The position numbers were made by a program, and so were the translations under genes. The notes under the pieces were generated by a model. That model did no database searches and had not been told where the DNA came from. It was given only the letters and a program-made list of their open reading frames with translations. From Bryobacteraceae bacterium (GTDB taxonomy: Bacteria > Acidobacteriota > Terriglobia > Bryobacterales > Bryobacteraceae): DNA of 64,000 nucleotides. The stretch is from contig JARKOC010000410.1 in assembly GCA_029975915.1 (NCBI GenBank), forward strand, positions 1 through 64,000. The letters are read 5' to 3'. Positions 49,623 to 60,404 of the stretch are shown piece by piece. Each line of letters starts with the position of its first letter. The stretch's first letter is position 1.

Positions 49623-51389
49623 ATGCCGGACCAGCCGGAAAATTCGAGGAATCAGGAGCACGGGCCGCTCATAGATCTGCCCATGGGCGGGCTGCTCTCC
49701 GAACTGCTGGCCTCGGAAGGCATTGACCCGGCCAATCTGATCGAGGCCGGGGCCGCCCCTGCTTCCACGGGCGGCTGCAGAATCGAACCCGCTCCTGTAC
49801 GGCCAACCAGCTCCCCAACGGCCGCGCCTCCAGCCGGTGGCGCAGACCCCGACGCCGCCGACCCTGCCTTGTGGGCGTGCGCGGATGTCGCCATGCCCGG
49901 TCTCTTCGCCGATCTCATGCACATCGATGAGGCGGCAAGGGATACCAGAGCCGGCGAACCAATCTCCAGTTCGCCCTCCGGACTGGCGATGCCCGGCTTA
50001 TTCTCGCAATTGACCTCGGACGAAGCGCTCGATGAGTCTCCGGGACACACCTCTGTTTCGGCCGGCATCCCACCATCTGAGGAGGCCACAAGCACCCAGT
50101 TGCCAGACGCGGAGGTCCCGGGATCGGCTCCCGATGAGTTGACCGCCGGCCCGGGCCGTCGGGAACTCGATGATTTGGCTGTTCCCAAACATCACGCCCT
50201 GCTCACGGACGGTGATAAGCCCTCGCTGGCCGCGGCGGATGATGGATGTGACTCCGAGCCGCCCTCTGCTGCCGGTCCACACGATCAGGACTTTGGAGAA
50301 CTCGTTCTGGCAGCGGCGCCCGCGCCCGATCAGGCGAAACCGGCCGTCCCTGAGGAAGTAGCGCCGCCCGGCGAAGGAAGTGAGGCGCCAGGAAAGCCGG
50401 GGATTGCCGGTCTGGCGATCCCGGAGCTTTACTCCCTGCTGAGCGCCGAAATCGAGACCGGTTCGCCCTCAGTGGATTCGTTCGCTGTTGAGCCAAAGCA
50501 AGTCCTTTCTGCACAAGAGGATGCGCCGCCTGCTCTGCCCGAACCGGGCGCGACCACCTTCGCCGGCCTGTCCAACCAGAACGCAGCCCCACATCCGGAT
50601 GTGACCGTGGATGCCACTTTCGAGGAACCTTCCCCCGGCCTCGTCAATGCGGGTGAGAATCGCGCAGACGACGGCATCGCGGAAGAGGATGCCGCGACTG
50701 AAGCCGACCTCAGCCCGGATCTTCACGAGACCCTCTCGCCAGTTGCCGCGATCGCAGGGGCATACAGACCGTCCATCGGCGGGCCCGCCGCCGGAGATGG
50801 GGCAGGAAGACAGAACGAACTGAGCGCCCTCATCGACCAGATCGACAGTGAGATCTCTGCTTCCCCCATGGTCTTCTCAGAGACGCAGCAGACTTCTGAC
50901 CAGGATTTCGAGAGATTCGTCGTTTTCCGGCTTGGCGGCAATTCCTACGGCTTGCACATGAAGCTGGTTCGAGAAGTCGAGAAGGCGGGCCGGGTCACCG
51001 CCGTGCCAAGCGCGCCATCGATCCTGCGCGGGTTGATCAACCTCCGAGGTGAGATCCTTCCCCTCATCGATCCGCGGCCTTTGCTCGGCTTGGATCCGGC
51101 GGCCTGGGCGGGCGGCGGCGGTTATCTTGTAGTGGTTCAGGCGCACGGGGACGGCTCGCCGGTGGCGTTGCTGGTTGACGAACTGGGGGGCGTGGCTCCC
51201 GTGGATCCGGCCAGTGTGCAGCCCGTGTACAGAAGCAACGATTTGAGGGACGTGCTGACGGGACACGTCCTGGGACAGGCCGAACACCGGGGCAGGAGCG
51301 TTCTGCTGCTGGACCACCGGAGGCTGATTACTGACGAGGCGCTGCTGAACGCGGTCGAAGGCAGCAGGATGGAGTTGGAGGAGGCCTGA
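49623..51389 (+). CDS. CheW-domain protein with long disordered, motif-repeating N-terminal extension
   Basis: 588 aa. Only the last 160 residues (about 428-588: [40 protein letters not shown]) are a CheW/PilI domain that bridges the MCP and CheA. The first 425 are low in hydrophobic residues, rich in Ala, Pro, Glu, Asp and Ser, and probably disordered. Within them a short motif recurs: [12 protein letters not shown] (18-29), [10 protein letters not shown] (89-98), [10 protein letters not shown] (121-130), [10 protein letters not shown] (185-194) and [10 protein letters not shown] (264-273). These look like short linear binding motifs. Typical CheW proteins are about 150-180 aa, so the extension is exceptional. 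MCP gene starts 3 bp later. Confidence 0.85.
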   Translation: MPDQPENSRNQEHGPLIDLPMGGLLSELLASEGIDPANLIEAGAAPASTGGCRIEPAPVRPTSSPTAAPPAGGADPDAADPALWACADVAMPGLFADLMHIDEAARDTRAGEPISSSPSGLAMPGLFSQLTSDEALDESPGHTSVSAGIPPSEEATSTQLPDAEVPGSAPDELTAGPGRRELDDLAVPKHHALLTDGDKPSLAAADDGCDSEPPSAAGPHDQDFGELVLAAAPAPDQAKPAVPEEVAPPGEGSEAPGKPGIAGLAIPELYSLLSAEIETGSPSVDSFAVEPKQVLSAQEDAPPALPEPGATTFAGLSNQNAAPHPDVTVDATFEEPSPGLVNAGENRADDGIAEEDAATEADLSPDLHETLSPVAAIAGAYRPSIGGPAAGDGAGRQNELSALIDQIDSEISASPMVFSETQQTSDQDFERFVVFRLGGNSYGLHMKLVREVEKAGRVTAVPSAPSILRGLINLRGEILPLIDPRPLLGLDPAAWAGGGGYLVVVQAHGDGSPVALLVDELGGVAPVDPASVQPVYRSNDLRDVLTGHVLGQAEHRGRSVLLLDHRRLITDEALLNAVEGSRMELEEA

Positions 51390-51391
51390 AG

Positions 51392-53605
51392 ATGATTCGC
51401 AACATGAAGATCTGGCAGAAACTTGTACTCGCCGGAGCGCTGGCGGTGATCCCGTTGGTAATGCTGGCCGTACTGTTCTTGCAGAGCCGGAATGAACAGA
51501 TCGCCCGCACCGAGGCTGAACTTGCCGGGTTGGAGTATGTCACGCCGATGCGCCAATTTCTGGAGCGCTTGCCCCAACATCGCAGCGCCGCCAGCGCATT
51601 TCTGAGTGGCGAGGCAAGCGTGGGGCCCATGCTGGTGGATTTGCAGGCGCAGGTCGACGAAGCCGTGGGCGCCGTGGGTGCGGTTGAGAGGCGCAGCGGC
51701 CGCCAATTGGGTACCGCAGCATCCTGGGACTCAATCCGCATCCGCTGGGAAGACCTCAAGGGCCGCGTTCGAACCCTTACCGCGGACGAGAGCAACACGC
51801 GGCATACCCAACTGATGTCGGATGCCCTGGCCCATTTGCGCAGGATTGGAGACAAGACCGGGCTCTCGGCCGATCCCGATCTGGACTCCTTCTATTTGAA
51901 CGAAAGCCTGCTGAATCGGATTCCGTGGACGGCAGAGTATTTGGGCCAATTGGCGGCCCAGGGAGCAAGCATTGCGGCAAAGAGCAGTATGTCGACCGAC
52001 GAGGAGGCTCAGGTGCGGCTGCTGATCCGCCAGGTCGCCTCGTCGATGGAGTTCCTGGACCGCAATTTTGAGTCTGTCTTCCGTTACAACGAGGATCTGC
52101 GCAAGGAACTGGAGGGCCCTGTCTCGACGGCAATGAACTCGGCTGGATACCTGAAGAATCTGTCCCAGCGCGAACTGCTTGACAGGGGGGAGATCACCGT
52201 CAGGCCTCGCATGTACCTGGACAATGGTACGGCGACCATGGACAAGCTCTTCAAGTTGCATGAAATGGCGGCAGTCCGTACGCGCGCACTACTTGAGCTT
52301 CGAAAAGCGCGGCTGACAAGCCAGAAATGGACCCAGCTCAGTTGGGCGCTCGTACTGCTTTTGATGTCCGCCATCATGGCGTTCATCATTCAAAAGGGGA
52401 TCACCGAGCAGGTCCGTTCGATGAGCGAAACCTTCCGCCAGATCAGCCGCGGTAACTATGCGGCTCGAGCCGAAATCTACAGCAAAGACGAACTAGGCAC
52501 GATGGCGGAGACGACGAACACGATGCTGGCCACCACGCTGTCGTTGATTCAGTCGCGCGAGGAACGCGACCGCATCCAGGAGAGCATCCGCAAACTACTC
52601 GACGACGTCAGCGGCGTTGCTGAAGGCGACCTCACCAAGGAAGCAGAAGTGACCGCCGAGATGACAGGAGCCATCGCCGACGCTTTCAACTACATGTTGA
52701 GCGAACTTCGGACCATCATTGGCGCGGTGCAATCGACCACGTCGAATGTGAACTGGTCCGCACAGAAGGTCCAGCACGTCACCGAAGAACTGGCGGGCAG
52801 CAGCCAGGAGCAGTCGGAACGCGTCCGGGCGGCCTCGCAAGTGCTTCAGTCTGTGGCGCAATCGATTCGTGATGTGGCGTCGCGGGCAAACGACGCCGCC
52901 ATGGTCGCCGACCGCGCCCTGGCCGGAGCGTTGGCCGGCGGCGAAGCCGTGCGGCGGACGGTGGAAGGAATGGCGGGTATCCGCCAACACGTGCAGGAGA
53001 CCGCCAAACGAATGAAACGGCTTGGCGAAAGCTCGCAAGAGATTGGCGAGATTGTACAGTTGATCTCGGACATCTCCGACCGTACTTCGATTCTCGCGCT
53101 GAACGCCTCGATTCAGGCAGCCATGGCGGGAGAGGCCGGCAAGGGCTTCGCCGTTGTCGCCGAGGAAGTTGAGCGCCTGGCCGAGCGGGCGACCGAGGCG
53201 ACCAAGCGTATTACGGTGTTGATCAAGTCGGTGCAGACCGAAACCAACGAGGCGATCTCGGCCATGGAAGCGACGACACGGGAGGTAGTCGAAGGCTCCG
53301 CCGTCGCTGGCGAGGCCGGCGAACGCCTGGCGCAAATCGAGGAGGTTTCGAGGCAGATCACAGGATTGGTGAAGGAGATTTCAACAGTCGCGCACCAGCA
53401 GGCGGCAGGTTCGGATCAGGTGGCATCGTCGGTTTCCGAGGTTTCTAAGGCTACGCAGTCCACCGCCGAGGAGGCTTTGCAAGCGGCGGCCGATATCCGC
53501 CAGCTCGCCTCGATGGTCACCGAACTCAACCGGTCGCTGGGACGGTTCCGCATTCCGGCCGGCGAGGGCCGTGAGATTCCGCCTACCCGCGTCCTCGCCG
53601 TGTAG
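51392..53605 (+). CDS. Methyl-accepting chemotaxis protein (PilJ-like)
   Basis: 737 aa. TM1 (about 10-30), a helical periplasmic sensor (about 31-312) recalling nitrate-sensor/four-helix types, TM2 (about 314-336: [20 protein letters not shown]), HAMP (about 337-390) and a second HAMP-like stretch (about 398-440: [20 protein letters not shown]), then the signalling coiled coil. The hairpin tip reads IQLISDIS-like [40 protein letters not shown]. No CheR-binding pentapeptide at the C-terminus (ends PTRVLAV). Good GGAGGAGG site in the preceding gene end. It should control the CheA kinase below. Confidence 0.93.
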   Translation: MIRNMKIWQKLVLAGALAVIPLVMLAVLFLQSRNEQIARTEAELAGLEYVTPMRQFLERLPQHRSAASAFLSGEASVGPMLVDLQAQVDEAVGAVGAVERRSGRQLGTAASWDSIRIRWEDLKGRVRTLTADESNTRHTQLMSDALAHLRRIGDKTGLSADPDLDSFYLNESLLNRIPWTAEYLGQLAAQGASIAAKSSMSTDEEAQVRLLIRQVASSMEFLDRNFESVFRYNEDLRKELEGPVSTAMNSAGYLKNLSQRELLDRGEITVRPRMYLDNGTATMDKLFKLHEMAAVRTRALLELRKARLTSQKWTQLSWALVLLLMSAIMAFIIQKGITEQVRSMSETFRQISRGNYAARAEIYSKDELGTMAETTNTMLATTLSLIQSREERDRIQESIRKLLDDVSGVAEGDLTKEAEVTAEMTGAIADAFNYMLSELRTIIGAVQSTTSNVNWSAQKVQHVTEELAGSSQEQSERVRAASQVLQSVAQSIRDVASRANDAAMVADRALAGALAGGEAVRRTVEGMAGIRQHVQETAKRMKRLGESSQEIGEIVQLISDISDRTSILALNASIQAAMAGEAGKGFAVVAEEVERLAERATEATKRITVLIKSVQTETNEAISAMEATTREVVEGSAVAGEAGERLAQIEEVSRQITGLVKEISTVAHQQAAGSDQVASSVSEVSKATQSTAEEALQAAADIRQLASMVTELNRSLGRFRIPAGEGREIPPTRVLAV

Positions 53606-53634
53606 GAGCGCCGCCGGAGCAGGAGAACGCTACG

Positions 53635-56600
53635 ATGGCAGGCACCACCGATCAAGGCATCCTCCGCACCTTCATCGAGGAGGTACGTGGGCACCTGCCT
53701 GCGCTCGAACGCGAGGCTTCGCTGCTCCGCGGCCCCGACGCGAGTCCGCAAGTACTTGAAGAGGTCAGGCGGCTTGCGCATAACATTCGCGGCGCCAGTG
53801 AAATGGTTGGACTCGCACAGCTGGCTCTGGCCGCGCGCGGCGTTGAAACGACTGTAGTCAGCCAGGTCGCCGGGGAGGCGCCGGATGCAGCGGTAATCGA
53901 CCGGATCGAGCGCGGGATTGGGGCGATCCGTAGCCAGTTGGAGGGGTTGGACAGCGGGGAGGCTCCTCCTGACTGCAAGTCCGAGGAGGATGCCAGCGCC
54001 CCTGATTCGCTGGACGAAGAGATTTACCGCGCCTTTTCGATCGAGGCTGAACAGCTACTTGACGCTATTCGCCTTCAGATCGAGGCGCTTGGCGCGGGCG
54101 GGCCGGAAGCCGCTCCGGCCCTGGGTCTGTTGGGGCGGGCTGTTCACACGCTGAAGGGCGCGGCTGGAATGGCGGGGTTGGCCAGCGTTTCGGCCCTGGC
54201 CCACAGGGTCGAGGACATACTGGGCCTGATCGAATCAGGACGGCTGCCGGCCGAACCTGAGATCGTCGAGATCCTGCTGGCGGCCCACGATTTGCTGGGC
54301 GACTTGGTCGCCGCCAGGGGCAGCCAGGCAGCGCTTCGGGACCCCCTGGCCTCCCTTGCGGCGCAGTTTGATTTACTCGAGTCACTGGCGTTGGAATCCT
54401 CCTCCATCCCGCCGGCGGTGCAAGAAGAAACGCCTCAGTTCAACGCCCAAGAGGAGGTTGACGAGGCGATGCTCGATACCTTCCTGGGCGAGGCCGAGTC
54501 CCATATGTTCGCCGCCGGCGAGGCGTTCAGGGCGTTGGCGGGAAAACCGGCCGATCCCGCTGCTTTGCTCGCCACGCTCCGCCGTTCGGCGCACACGATC
54601 AAGGGCGCATCCGGCATGGTCGGGCTGATGGCGGTGTCAAATGTGGCCAAGTCGATGCAGCACCTTCTGGACAGCATCGCGGAGAGAAAGGCCGCCTACA
54701 CTCCCGCTGTGTATGAGACGCTCGGCGACGGCTTTGACCTGCTGGCCGACCTGATCGAAGCCAAAGGCGCCAACGGTCCTCTGCTGGACCGGATGGGGGA
54801 GGCAATGAAGCGTCTCAAGGAGGCTTCGGCCCCTGTTTCGTCTCCCGATCAGCCACTCTTAGAGACGGAACCGGCTCAGCCCCAGGCCGCCGGAATCGAG
54901 TTGCGGCCCACCGTGGGAGGCCCGCCAGTTGCACCGGAGGCCAGCCAGCAGAGTGTTCGTGTTCCCATGGACCGTCTGTCGGGCGTCAGCCGCCTTGTGG
55001 GCGAGATCTTCCTCAACGCATCCGCCGTCGAACAACAAGTGACGGCATTCAGGAAGGAAATGGACGAGCTGGCTCTGACACTGTCACGGATGCGGCGGAT
55101 CGCCTCGGCGCTGGCTGACGAACAGAATCTGGAGGCCGCATCCAACCCAGCTCTGGTGTCGTCTTCATCGGCATCGGCGGCGGGGTTCGACGTCCTCGAG
55201 TTCGACCGCTACACCCGTCTGAATCTGCTTTCGCGCGACTTGTCAGAGGCGACAAACGACCTTTCCGCCCTCAGCGGGCAATTGAACCTCATGAGAGCCC
55301 AGTTGGACGCCTGGGCAGGCCGGCAGCGCGGCCTGAGCGGCGAAGCGCAGGACAAGCTGATGCGCATGCGTCTGGTCCCTCTGGCCACGCTCGCCAACCG
55401 GCTGAACCGGACCGTCCGCGTCAGCGCTTCGAAGACCGGGAAACAGGCGGTTCTGACTCTGGCGGGGATGGAGACTGAATTCGACAAGACTGTTTCGGAG
55501 CAGTTGTCTGGTCCGCTTGAGCACCTGCTGCGTAACGCAGTCGATCACGGCATCGAGACGCCCGCCGCCCGGCTCGCAGCTGGCAAACCCGCCGCTGGAT
55601 CCATCCACATTGAGGCTGCCCATCAGGGGGCTCACCTCATAATCCGCGTCTCTGACGATGGAGCCGGCCTGGATCACGGGAAAATCCGCCGCAAAGCTGT
55701 CGAACTTGGCTGGTTGACCGATGATCAGTCTCAGGCGCTTACCACGGAGGAAGTGGAAAGACTGATCCTCGAACCAGGCTTCTCCACGGCTGACTCGATC
55801 AGTGAGATCTCCGGCCGCGGCGTCGGACTCGACATCGTCGCCGCCTCGGTGGAGGCGCTGCGCGGCAGGCTGGGCGTCCAAAGCACACCTGGCCAGGGAA
55901 CTGTGTTCACCATGCGCCTGCCTGTCTCGCTCGCCGTGGCCAAGACGATGATCGTCGAAGTCGCCGGCGACCGCTTCGCCGTGCCCATGGTGACATTTAC
56001 CAGGGCTCTGCGCGTCCAGAACGAGGAATTGGAACTGCGCGATGGCCAGCCCGGCATTGAGATGGCTGACGGATGGATTCCGGTTGTCCATCTGGCCCGC
56101 TGGCTCGGATTGCCCGAGCCGGAAGAGGCAGTGAAACGGTTCACGCTGCTCTTTGTCGACAACGGCGAGCGCGAAATCGCGCTGGCCGTCGACCGCGTTG
56201 TCGAAGCCAGGGAGGTGGTGGTGAAGCCTCTGAGCAGGTTACTGCGCCGCCAGACCAACTTTACCGGAGCGACCATTCTCGGCGACGGCTCCGTGGTGCT
56301 GATTCTGAACAGCTCGGCGCTCGACGTCACCGGTGGCGTCAAGACCCACCCGGCGCCTTCCCGAGCCCAGCGGCTGGTTCCCAAACGGACAGTTCTGGTG
56401 GTCGACGATTCGATCTCAGTCCGCCGGTCGGTGGCCAACCTCATGAAGTCGGCAGGCTGGCAAGTGGTGACGGCCAGAGACGGCCAGGAGGGGCTGGAGT
56501 TCCTGCAAGGCAGCGCCGCGCCTCCTGACATGGTTCTGATGGACATCGAGATGCCGCGCATGGATGGCTATGAACTTGCTACCCGGCTGCGGGCTTCGCG

Positions 56601-56778
56601 CGAATATGACCATGTGCCGATCATTATGCTGACCTCCAGAGCGGGTGAGAAGCACCGGCTGAAGGCGGCGGACATTGGCGTCGATGGATATCTGGTGAAG
56701 CCTTGCCCCGACGATGTGCTGTTGGATGAAGTGGGCCGGTGCATCAATGCAGGCCGGCGCCCGAGGATGGCTTCATGA
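53635..56778 (+). CDS. Hybrid chemotaxis histidine kinase CheA/ChpA with three Hpt domains and a receiver
   Basis: 1047 aa. Three Hpt domains with phospho-His49 (LAHNIRGASEMVGL), His171 (AVHTLKGAAGMAGL) and His320 (SAHTIKGASGMVGL), linkers, P3 dimerisation region (about 440-600), HATPase with N box LLRNAVDHGIETPAARL (about 630-646) and G boxes (DDGAGLDHGK, GRGVGLDIVAASVEALRG), a CheW-like P5 (about 760-905), and a C-terminal receiver (about 920-1040) with Asp970 in VLMDIEMPRMDGYEL. This matches the ChpA type of Pil-Chp systems that control type IV pili or cAMP. The stop overlaps the next gene by 4 bp. Confidence 0.95.
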   Translation: MAGTTDQGILRTFIEEVRGHLPALEREASLLRGPDASPQVLEEVRRLAHNIRGASEMVGLAQLALAARGVETTVVSQVAGEAPDAAVIDRIERGIGAIRSQLEGLDSGEAPPDCKSEEDASAPDSLDEEIYRAFSIEAEQLLDAIRLQIEALGAGGPEAAPALGLLGRAVHTLKGAAGMAGLASVSALAHRVEDILGLIESGRLPAEPEIVEILLAAHDLLGDLVAARGSQAALRDPLASLAAQFDLLESLALESSSIPPAVQEETPQFNAQEEVDEAMLDTFLGEAESHMFAAGEAFRALAGKPADPAALLATLRRSAHTIKGASGMVGLMAVSNVAKSMQHLLDSIAERKAAYTPAVYETLGDGFDLLADLIEAKGANGPLLDRMGEAMKRLKEASAPVSSPDQPLLETEPAQPQAAGIELRPTVGGPPVAPEASQQSVRVPMDRLSGVSRLVGEIFLNASAVEQQVTAFRKEMDELALTLSRMRRIASALADEQNLEAASNPALVSSSSASAAGFDVLEFDRYTRLNLLSRDLSEATNDLSALSGQLNLMRAQLDAWAGRQRGLSGEAQDKLMRMRLVPLATLANRLNRTVRVSASKTGKQAVLTLAGMETEFDKTVSEQLSGPLEHLLRNAVDHGIETPAARLAAGKPAAGSIHIEAAHQGAHLIIRVSDDGAGLDHGKIRRKAVELGWLTDDQSQALTTEEVERLILEPGFSTADSISEISGRGVGLDIVAASVEALRGRLGVQSTPGQGTVFTMRLPVSLAVAKTMIVEVAGDRFAVPMVTFTRALRVQNEELELRDGQPGIEMADGWIPVVHLARWLGLPEPEEAVKRFTLLFVDNGEREIALAVDRVVEAREVVVKPLSRLLRRQTNFTGATILGDGSVVLILNSSALDVTGGVKTHPAPSRAQRLVPKRTVLVVDDSISVRRSVANLMKSAGWQVVTARDGQEGLEFLQGSAAPPDMVLMDIEMPRMDGYELATRLRASREYDHVPIIMLTSRAGEKHRLKAADIGVDGYLVKPCPDDVLLDEVGRCINAGRRPRMAS

Positions 56779-57311
56779 CACAGGAAGAGCGCGCCCCAAG
56801 AAATCCGATTCTCGACAGCGTCGCTGTTGAAGCAAGCGAGCAGGCCCGGGCCCTCGCCATCCGGCTCCCCGGTATCCCTTTGCAGCGGATTGCCGTCGGC
56901 GTCAGCGCCCGCCAGATCATGGGCGTCCAAACGGCGGAGTCCTTCCCGCCGTGGCCGGCCGATCCTCCGCGCTGGCTTGGCGTCACTCAATGGAACGGCC
57001 GGCAGATCCCTGTAGTCGATTTGGCGGCATGTTTCGGATTGGGCAGTTCCGACTATCGAATGGCCCGGCGCCTGGTGTTTCTCAGGTGCGCGCGCCACGC
57101 CACAGTCATCGCTGTTCCTTCAACCGGCGACGTCGCCCAAATCGACTCGAACGAAGAAGTCCGGCCGGTTTCGAAGGAACTCAGTCTCTCAAGGGAATTC
57201 ACCCGCGGCGTCTTTCACTATGGATCGGAGCTGCTGCTGGTGCCTGATCTTGATGCCATCTGGGAGCAGGCGCTCGAACCGGCCGCCGCAGCTGCGCGGA
57301 AATCCGGCTGA
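56775..57311 (+). CDS. Second CheW-like scaffold protein
   Basis: 178 aa from ATG 56775, overlapping the CheA stop (ATGA). CheW fold: LPGIPLQRIAVGVSARQIMG, WLGVTQWNGRQIPVVDLAAC, RLVFLRCARHATVIAVPSTG, FTRGVFHYGSELLLVPDLDA. Divergent compared with the CheW domain of the extended protein earlier in the operon, like ChpC or PilI partners. Probably an alternative coupling protein. Last gene of the operon; no methyltransferase CheR or methylesterase CheB follows. Confidence 0.85.
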   Translation: MTQEERAPRNPILDSVAVEASEQARALAIRLPGIPLQRIAVGVSARQIMGVQTAESFPPWPADPPRWLGVTQWNGRQIPVVDLAACFGLGSSDYRMARRLVFLRCARHATVIAVPSTGDVAQIDSNEEVRPVSKELSLSREFTRGVFHYGSELLLVPDLDAIWEQALEPAAAAARKSG

Positions 57312-57326
57312 GCGTGGGCTGAGTCT

Positions 57327-58748
57327 CTATCGAACCAAAGGATCTTCGATCCATGGCGGAGTCGCGTCGATGAGCCGGCCGAGTTCCGGTTCGAGTTCCA
57401 TAATCCGCTCTTTCATCTGCCAGGCTATCTCGCGATAACTGAAGTGGCCCTTCACGCCACTGCGCAGTTTCGAGATGTACTCCGCCTCGGCGAAGTCCAT
57501 CTTGAACAGGAACCGCCCACGCACACCAAAAGGAGTCAGGTACTGAGCCGCCGGTTGAGGCAACTTCGCCGCCACGGAGAGCGCCGACTCCATGGCCGAC
57601 GAATAGAGCTGCTCTAACCCAGCTTGCCGGATGACCTCGGGTGTCTCCCATCCTTGCGACCAAACGAACTCCTGACGGTATTGGTGGCAGCGCCGGTGGC
57701 GATGCATATCCCGATAGGCCCCAATGTCGACCAACATATCAAAGTTGAACTGGCCGCCCCGAAATTCTCTTAGTAGCTCGTCCCGCCGCGGTTTGGAGCG
57801 CAGTGCAACGTCCATCACTTCGGAGCGTCGGGCCCCCGGCCAGGCCAGAGCAATCTCGTATAACTCTCTGAAAGGTCTATCGGTTACAGGATAAAGCAGG
57901 GTGGCGGCGATCTCCGCGGTGAGTTCGTTCGGTCGCACCAGATCGACCTTGGGCACGGCCATTCCGGACGGCGCCGACAAGTTTTGCTCGGCCCACAGCT
58001 TCAAATCCGTACGCGCCTGTCCTGGATACGGATCGGCATCGACATACTTCGCCAGAGTCGGCGCGACGTGCGTCTTTGCGGTTTCTTCGTCCCAGGCGCA
58101 CTCGGGCGGAGCCGCGCAGGCCGCCGCCGCCTGCTGTCCGATCTGCCGCAGTTCAGCGAACGGCGATGCGTTCCACCGGCGGATCTGGCGCTCCAACGTC
58201 CGAATGGAGGTCACCTGGCCTACACCGGTGGGCACACCAAGGAAGAGAAGGTAGCGCGCCACATCGAAGGCCCGGGCGGCGATGTTCCGCTCGTAGGCAT
58301 CCTGTTTCATATCCGCCGGTTTGGGCAGGGTGGCCGCAATGTGTGCCGCCGCCTTGGCATGCACCTGCTTGTAAGCCGACAGCAGCGCCTGGCCGGCTGC
58401 GGTGTAGGCGCGGGCCTGGGTTTCGTCAAACTCGGGTGGCGTGACGAATCCCGACTTCGAAAAATCCTGGTAGCGCGAAGATCGCGCCTGCCCATCCCAA
58501 AGCGGCTCGTCCTCGATCTCGATGGCGGCAATTTCTGAGATGCCCTCGAAACAGACGGCCAAGTGGCCCAAGTCGGCGATAGAGGCGTGGCCGTACTGGA
58601 AGTAGAAGCTGTCGAGAAACTTGGAGGAGTCATGCGAACGGACCCAGTCCAAGCTGGCCCGGATAGAGTCCGGCGACCGGCTGTAGCGGGCCAACGCATA
58701 GGCCAGTTGTTCGGGCGGGGTGGGTCCGATGGTGATGACTCTGCTCAC
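57327..58748 (-). CDS. Tandem ThyX-like protein (FAD-dependent thymidylate synthase family)
   Basis: 473 aa from GTG 58748, preceded by GAGGTAAGCAC. Two ThyX-fold halves: about 1-215 ([55 protein letters not shown]) and about 230-473 ([52 protein letters not shown]). The classical RHR-X7-S signature is incomplete: the first half lacks RHR, the second has RHR but no Ser at the expected spacing. ThyX methylates dUMP to dTMP using methylenetetrahydrofolate and FADH2. Divergence from dut, which supplies dUMP, supports a thymidylate role. Single-domain ThyX is about 220-250 aa. Confidence 0.82.
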   Translation of the reverse strand: MSRVITIGPTPPEQLAYALARYSRSPDSIRASLDWVRSHDSSKFLDSFYFQYGHASIADLGHLAVCFEGISEIAAIEIEDEPLWDGQARSSRYQDFSKSGFVTPPEFDETQARAYTAAGQALLSAYKQVHAKAAAHIAATLPKPADMKQDAYERNIAARAFDVARYLLFLGVPTGVGQVTSIRTLERQIRRWNASPFAELRQIGQQAAAACAAPPECAWDEETAKTHVAPTLAKYVDADPYPGQARTDLKLWAEQNLSAPSGMAVPKVDLVRPNELTAEIAATLLYPVTDRPFRELYEIALAWPGARRSEVMDVALRSKPRRDELLREFRGGQFNFDMLVDIGAYRDMHRHRRCHQYRQEFVWSQGWETPEVIRQAGLEQLYSSAMESALSVAAKLPQPAAQYLTPFGVRGRFLFKMDFAEAEYISKLRSGVKGHFSYREIAWQMKERIMELEPELGRLIDATPPWIEDPLVR

Positions 58749-58780
58749 GTGCTTACCTCGTGCGGGGCTTCCAGGCAAAA

Positions 58781-58793
58781 CGCTATGATAGCG
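58781..58793. promoter_or_regulatory. Palindrome CGCTAT-G-ATAGCG over the dut start
   Basis: A perfect 6-1-6 dyad that covers the annotated dut ATG (58785) and lies 33 bp from the divergent thyX-like start. TATGAT within it (58784-58789) could be a -10 for dut if translation begins at the in-frame GTG 58803. Dyads of this size also arise by chance. Confidence 0.3.
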
Positions 58794-59234
58794 AACACCG
58801 CCGTGAAGATCCGCATCCAACGCCTCTCGCCCCACGCCTGTCTGCCTGTCTATGCCCACGGACCAAACGAAGACGCCGGTATGGATCTAACCGCCATCGA
58901 GGATGTCCTGCTCGAACCCAACCGTCCCGCCCTGGTGGCCACCGGCCTCGCCATCGAGCTGCCGGCCGGATTTGAAGCTCAGATCCGTCCACGCAGCGGT
59001 CTGGCCTTGAAGCATGCCATCACGCTGCCGAACGCTCCGGCGACGATCGATCCCGGCTATCGCGGCGAGATCCGGGTGATTCTGCTGAACCTGGGCTTGG
59101 CCCCGTATCAGATCCACAAGGGCGACCGGATCGCGCAGATGATTATTGCCAGGTATGAAGCGATCGAGTGGGATGAGGCTGAGTTAAACGAATCGAAGCG
59201 CGGCGTGGGCGGATTCGGGTCGTCGGGGCGGTAA
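58785..59234 (+). CDS. dut: dUTP diphosphatase
   Basis: 149 aa from ATG 58785; the in-frame GTG at 58803 (KIRIQRL) gives the more usual family N-terminus and is an alternative. Trimeric dUTPase, hydrolysing dUTP to dUMP and keeping uracil out of DNA. All five motifs are present: [46 protein letters not shown] and the C-terminal [11 protein letters not shown]. Divergent from the thyX-like gene with 36 bp between starts, so promoters are shared or overlapping, and the two gene products are consecutive in dTMP synthesis. Confidence 0.95.
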   Translation: MIANTAVKIRIQRLSPHACLPVYAHGPNEDAGMDLTAIEDVLLEPNRPALVATGLAIELPAGFEAQIRPRSGLALKHAITLPNAPATIDPGYRGEIRVILLNLGLAPYQIHKGDRIAQMIIARYEAIEWDEAELNESKRGVGGFGSSGR

Positions 59235-59312
59235 AAGGCTGGCCAACCGCCTCTCGCGAGCGGCAGGGAGGTGTTCATTCCACCTTGTCCTCGCGGGCAA
59301 GGTCCATTACTA

Positions 59313-60398
59313 CTAGAGCAATTCGTCGCGGTGGAGGTTCTCGAGTTCCTTCACCAGGTCTCCGACCCGTTGCGCCATGTCCCTATGCGCGACCAGCAAT
59401 GCGTCGGGCGTATCGACGACAATCAGGTCGTTGACGCCCAGCAAGGCGATCATACGGCCGGAATCGGCGGCGACCATGTTGCCCCGGCTTTCCATCAGCA
59501 CGGCGTCGGCGCGCACGCCATTGCGGTCGTCGTCGTGCTGGAGCAGTTCATAGACCGCATTCCAACTACCAACGTCGTTCCAGCCGATGTCACCCGCGAC
59601 GAATCCGGCGACTCCCTTCGCCTTCTCCATTACCGCATAGTCTACCGAGATGTTCTCGCATTGCGGAAAGACCGTTTCGACAGCCTTGGCGAACGTGCGT
59701 GAACTGAACGCGGGCAGGGAGTCGATCAGCGCGGCGGTAGCGGGCAGGTGCTGCCGCAGTTCGTTCAGATACACCTCGGGGCGCCAAAAGAACATGCCGG
59801 CGTTCCAGCAGAAGTTGCCGGCTCGCAGAAAACGTTTGGCCTGGGCCAGTGCCGGTTTCTCGCGGAAGCCGACGACGTTGGCCGAGACCACAGAGCCGGG
59901 GTTCATTGCGCCGGGCTCGAACTCGATGTAGCCGTAGCCGGTTTCTGGCCATCGCGGCAGGATCCCGATGAGCGTCATGCGACCCTGGGCCGCCGTAGCG
60001 TACGCGGCTCTGACGGTCTTCATAAACGCCGTTTCGTTCTCGATGTAGTGATCGGCCGGAAAGATTCCCATCACAGCGTCGCGGTCCATCGATTGAAGGA
60101 TGTGCGCTGCGAGGGCGATGGCTGGCGCAGTATTCCGTTGCGCCGGCTCTGCCAGAATCTGGCGCTTGGGAATGCCGGGCAATTGGCGGATGATCTCGTC
60201 ACGCAGGTTTGGATTCGTCAGGACCCAGATCCGTTCCAGCGGGATGGCCTGCTTCAGGCGGGCAACGGTTTGCTGGATCATCGTACCCTGGCCGAAGAAC
60301 TCCTGAACCTGTTTGGCCCGCGCTTTGCGGCTTTTTGGCCAGAAGCGCGTGCCGCGGCCGCCAGCCAGAATGAGCGCGTGGTAATGGTTGTCTGCCAT
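59313..60398 (-). CDS. manC: Mannose-1-phosphate guanylyltransferase
   Basis: 361 aa. Makes GDP-mannose from GTP and mannose 1-phosphate. Nucleotidyltransferase signature LILAGGRGTRFWPKSRKARA (9-28), QILAEPAQRNTAPAIALAA, VMGIFPADHYI, VVGFREKP, FCWNAGMFFWRPEVY and DIGWNDVGSWNAVYELL. The C-terminal phosphomannose isomerase half of bifunctional ManC is absent, as in many single-function forms. It starts 6 bp after the signal peptidase gene and gives precursors for surface glycans. Confidence 0.93.
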   Translation of the reverse strand: MADNHYHALILAGGRGTRFWPKSRKARAKQVQEFFGQGTMIQQTVARLKQAIPLERIWVLTNPNLRDEIIRQLPGIPKRQILAEPAQRNTAPAIALAAHILQSMDRDAVMGIFPADHYIENETAFMKTVRAAYATAAQGRMTLIGILPRWPETGYGYIEFEPGAMNPGSVVSANVVGFREKPALAQAKRFLRAGNFCWNAGMFFWRPEVYLNELRQHLPATAALIDSLPAFSSRTFAKAVETVFPQCENISVDYAVMEKAKGVAGFVAGDIGWNDVGSWNAVYELLQHDDDRNGVRADAVLMESRGNMVAADSGRMIALLGVNDLIVVDTPDALLVAHRDMAQRVGDLVKELENLHRDELL

Positions 60399-60404
60399 GG
60401 CCGT

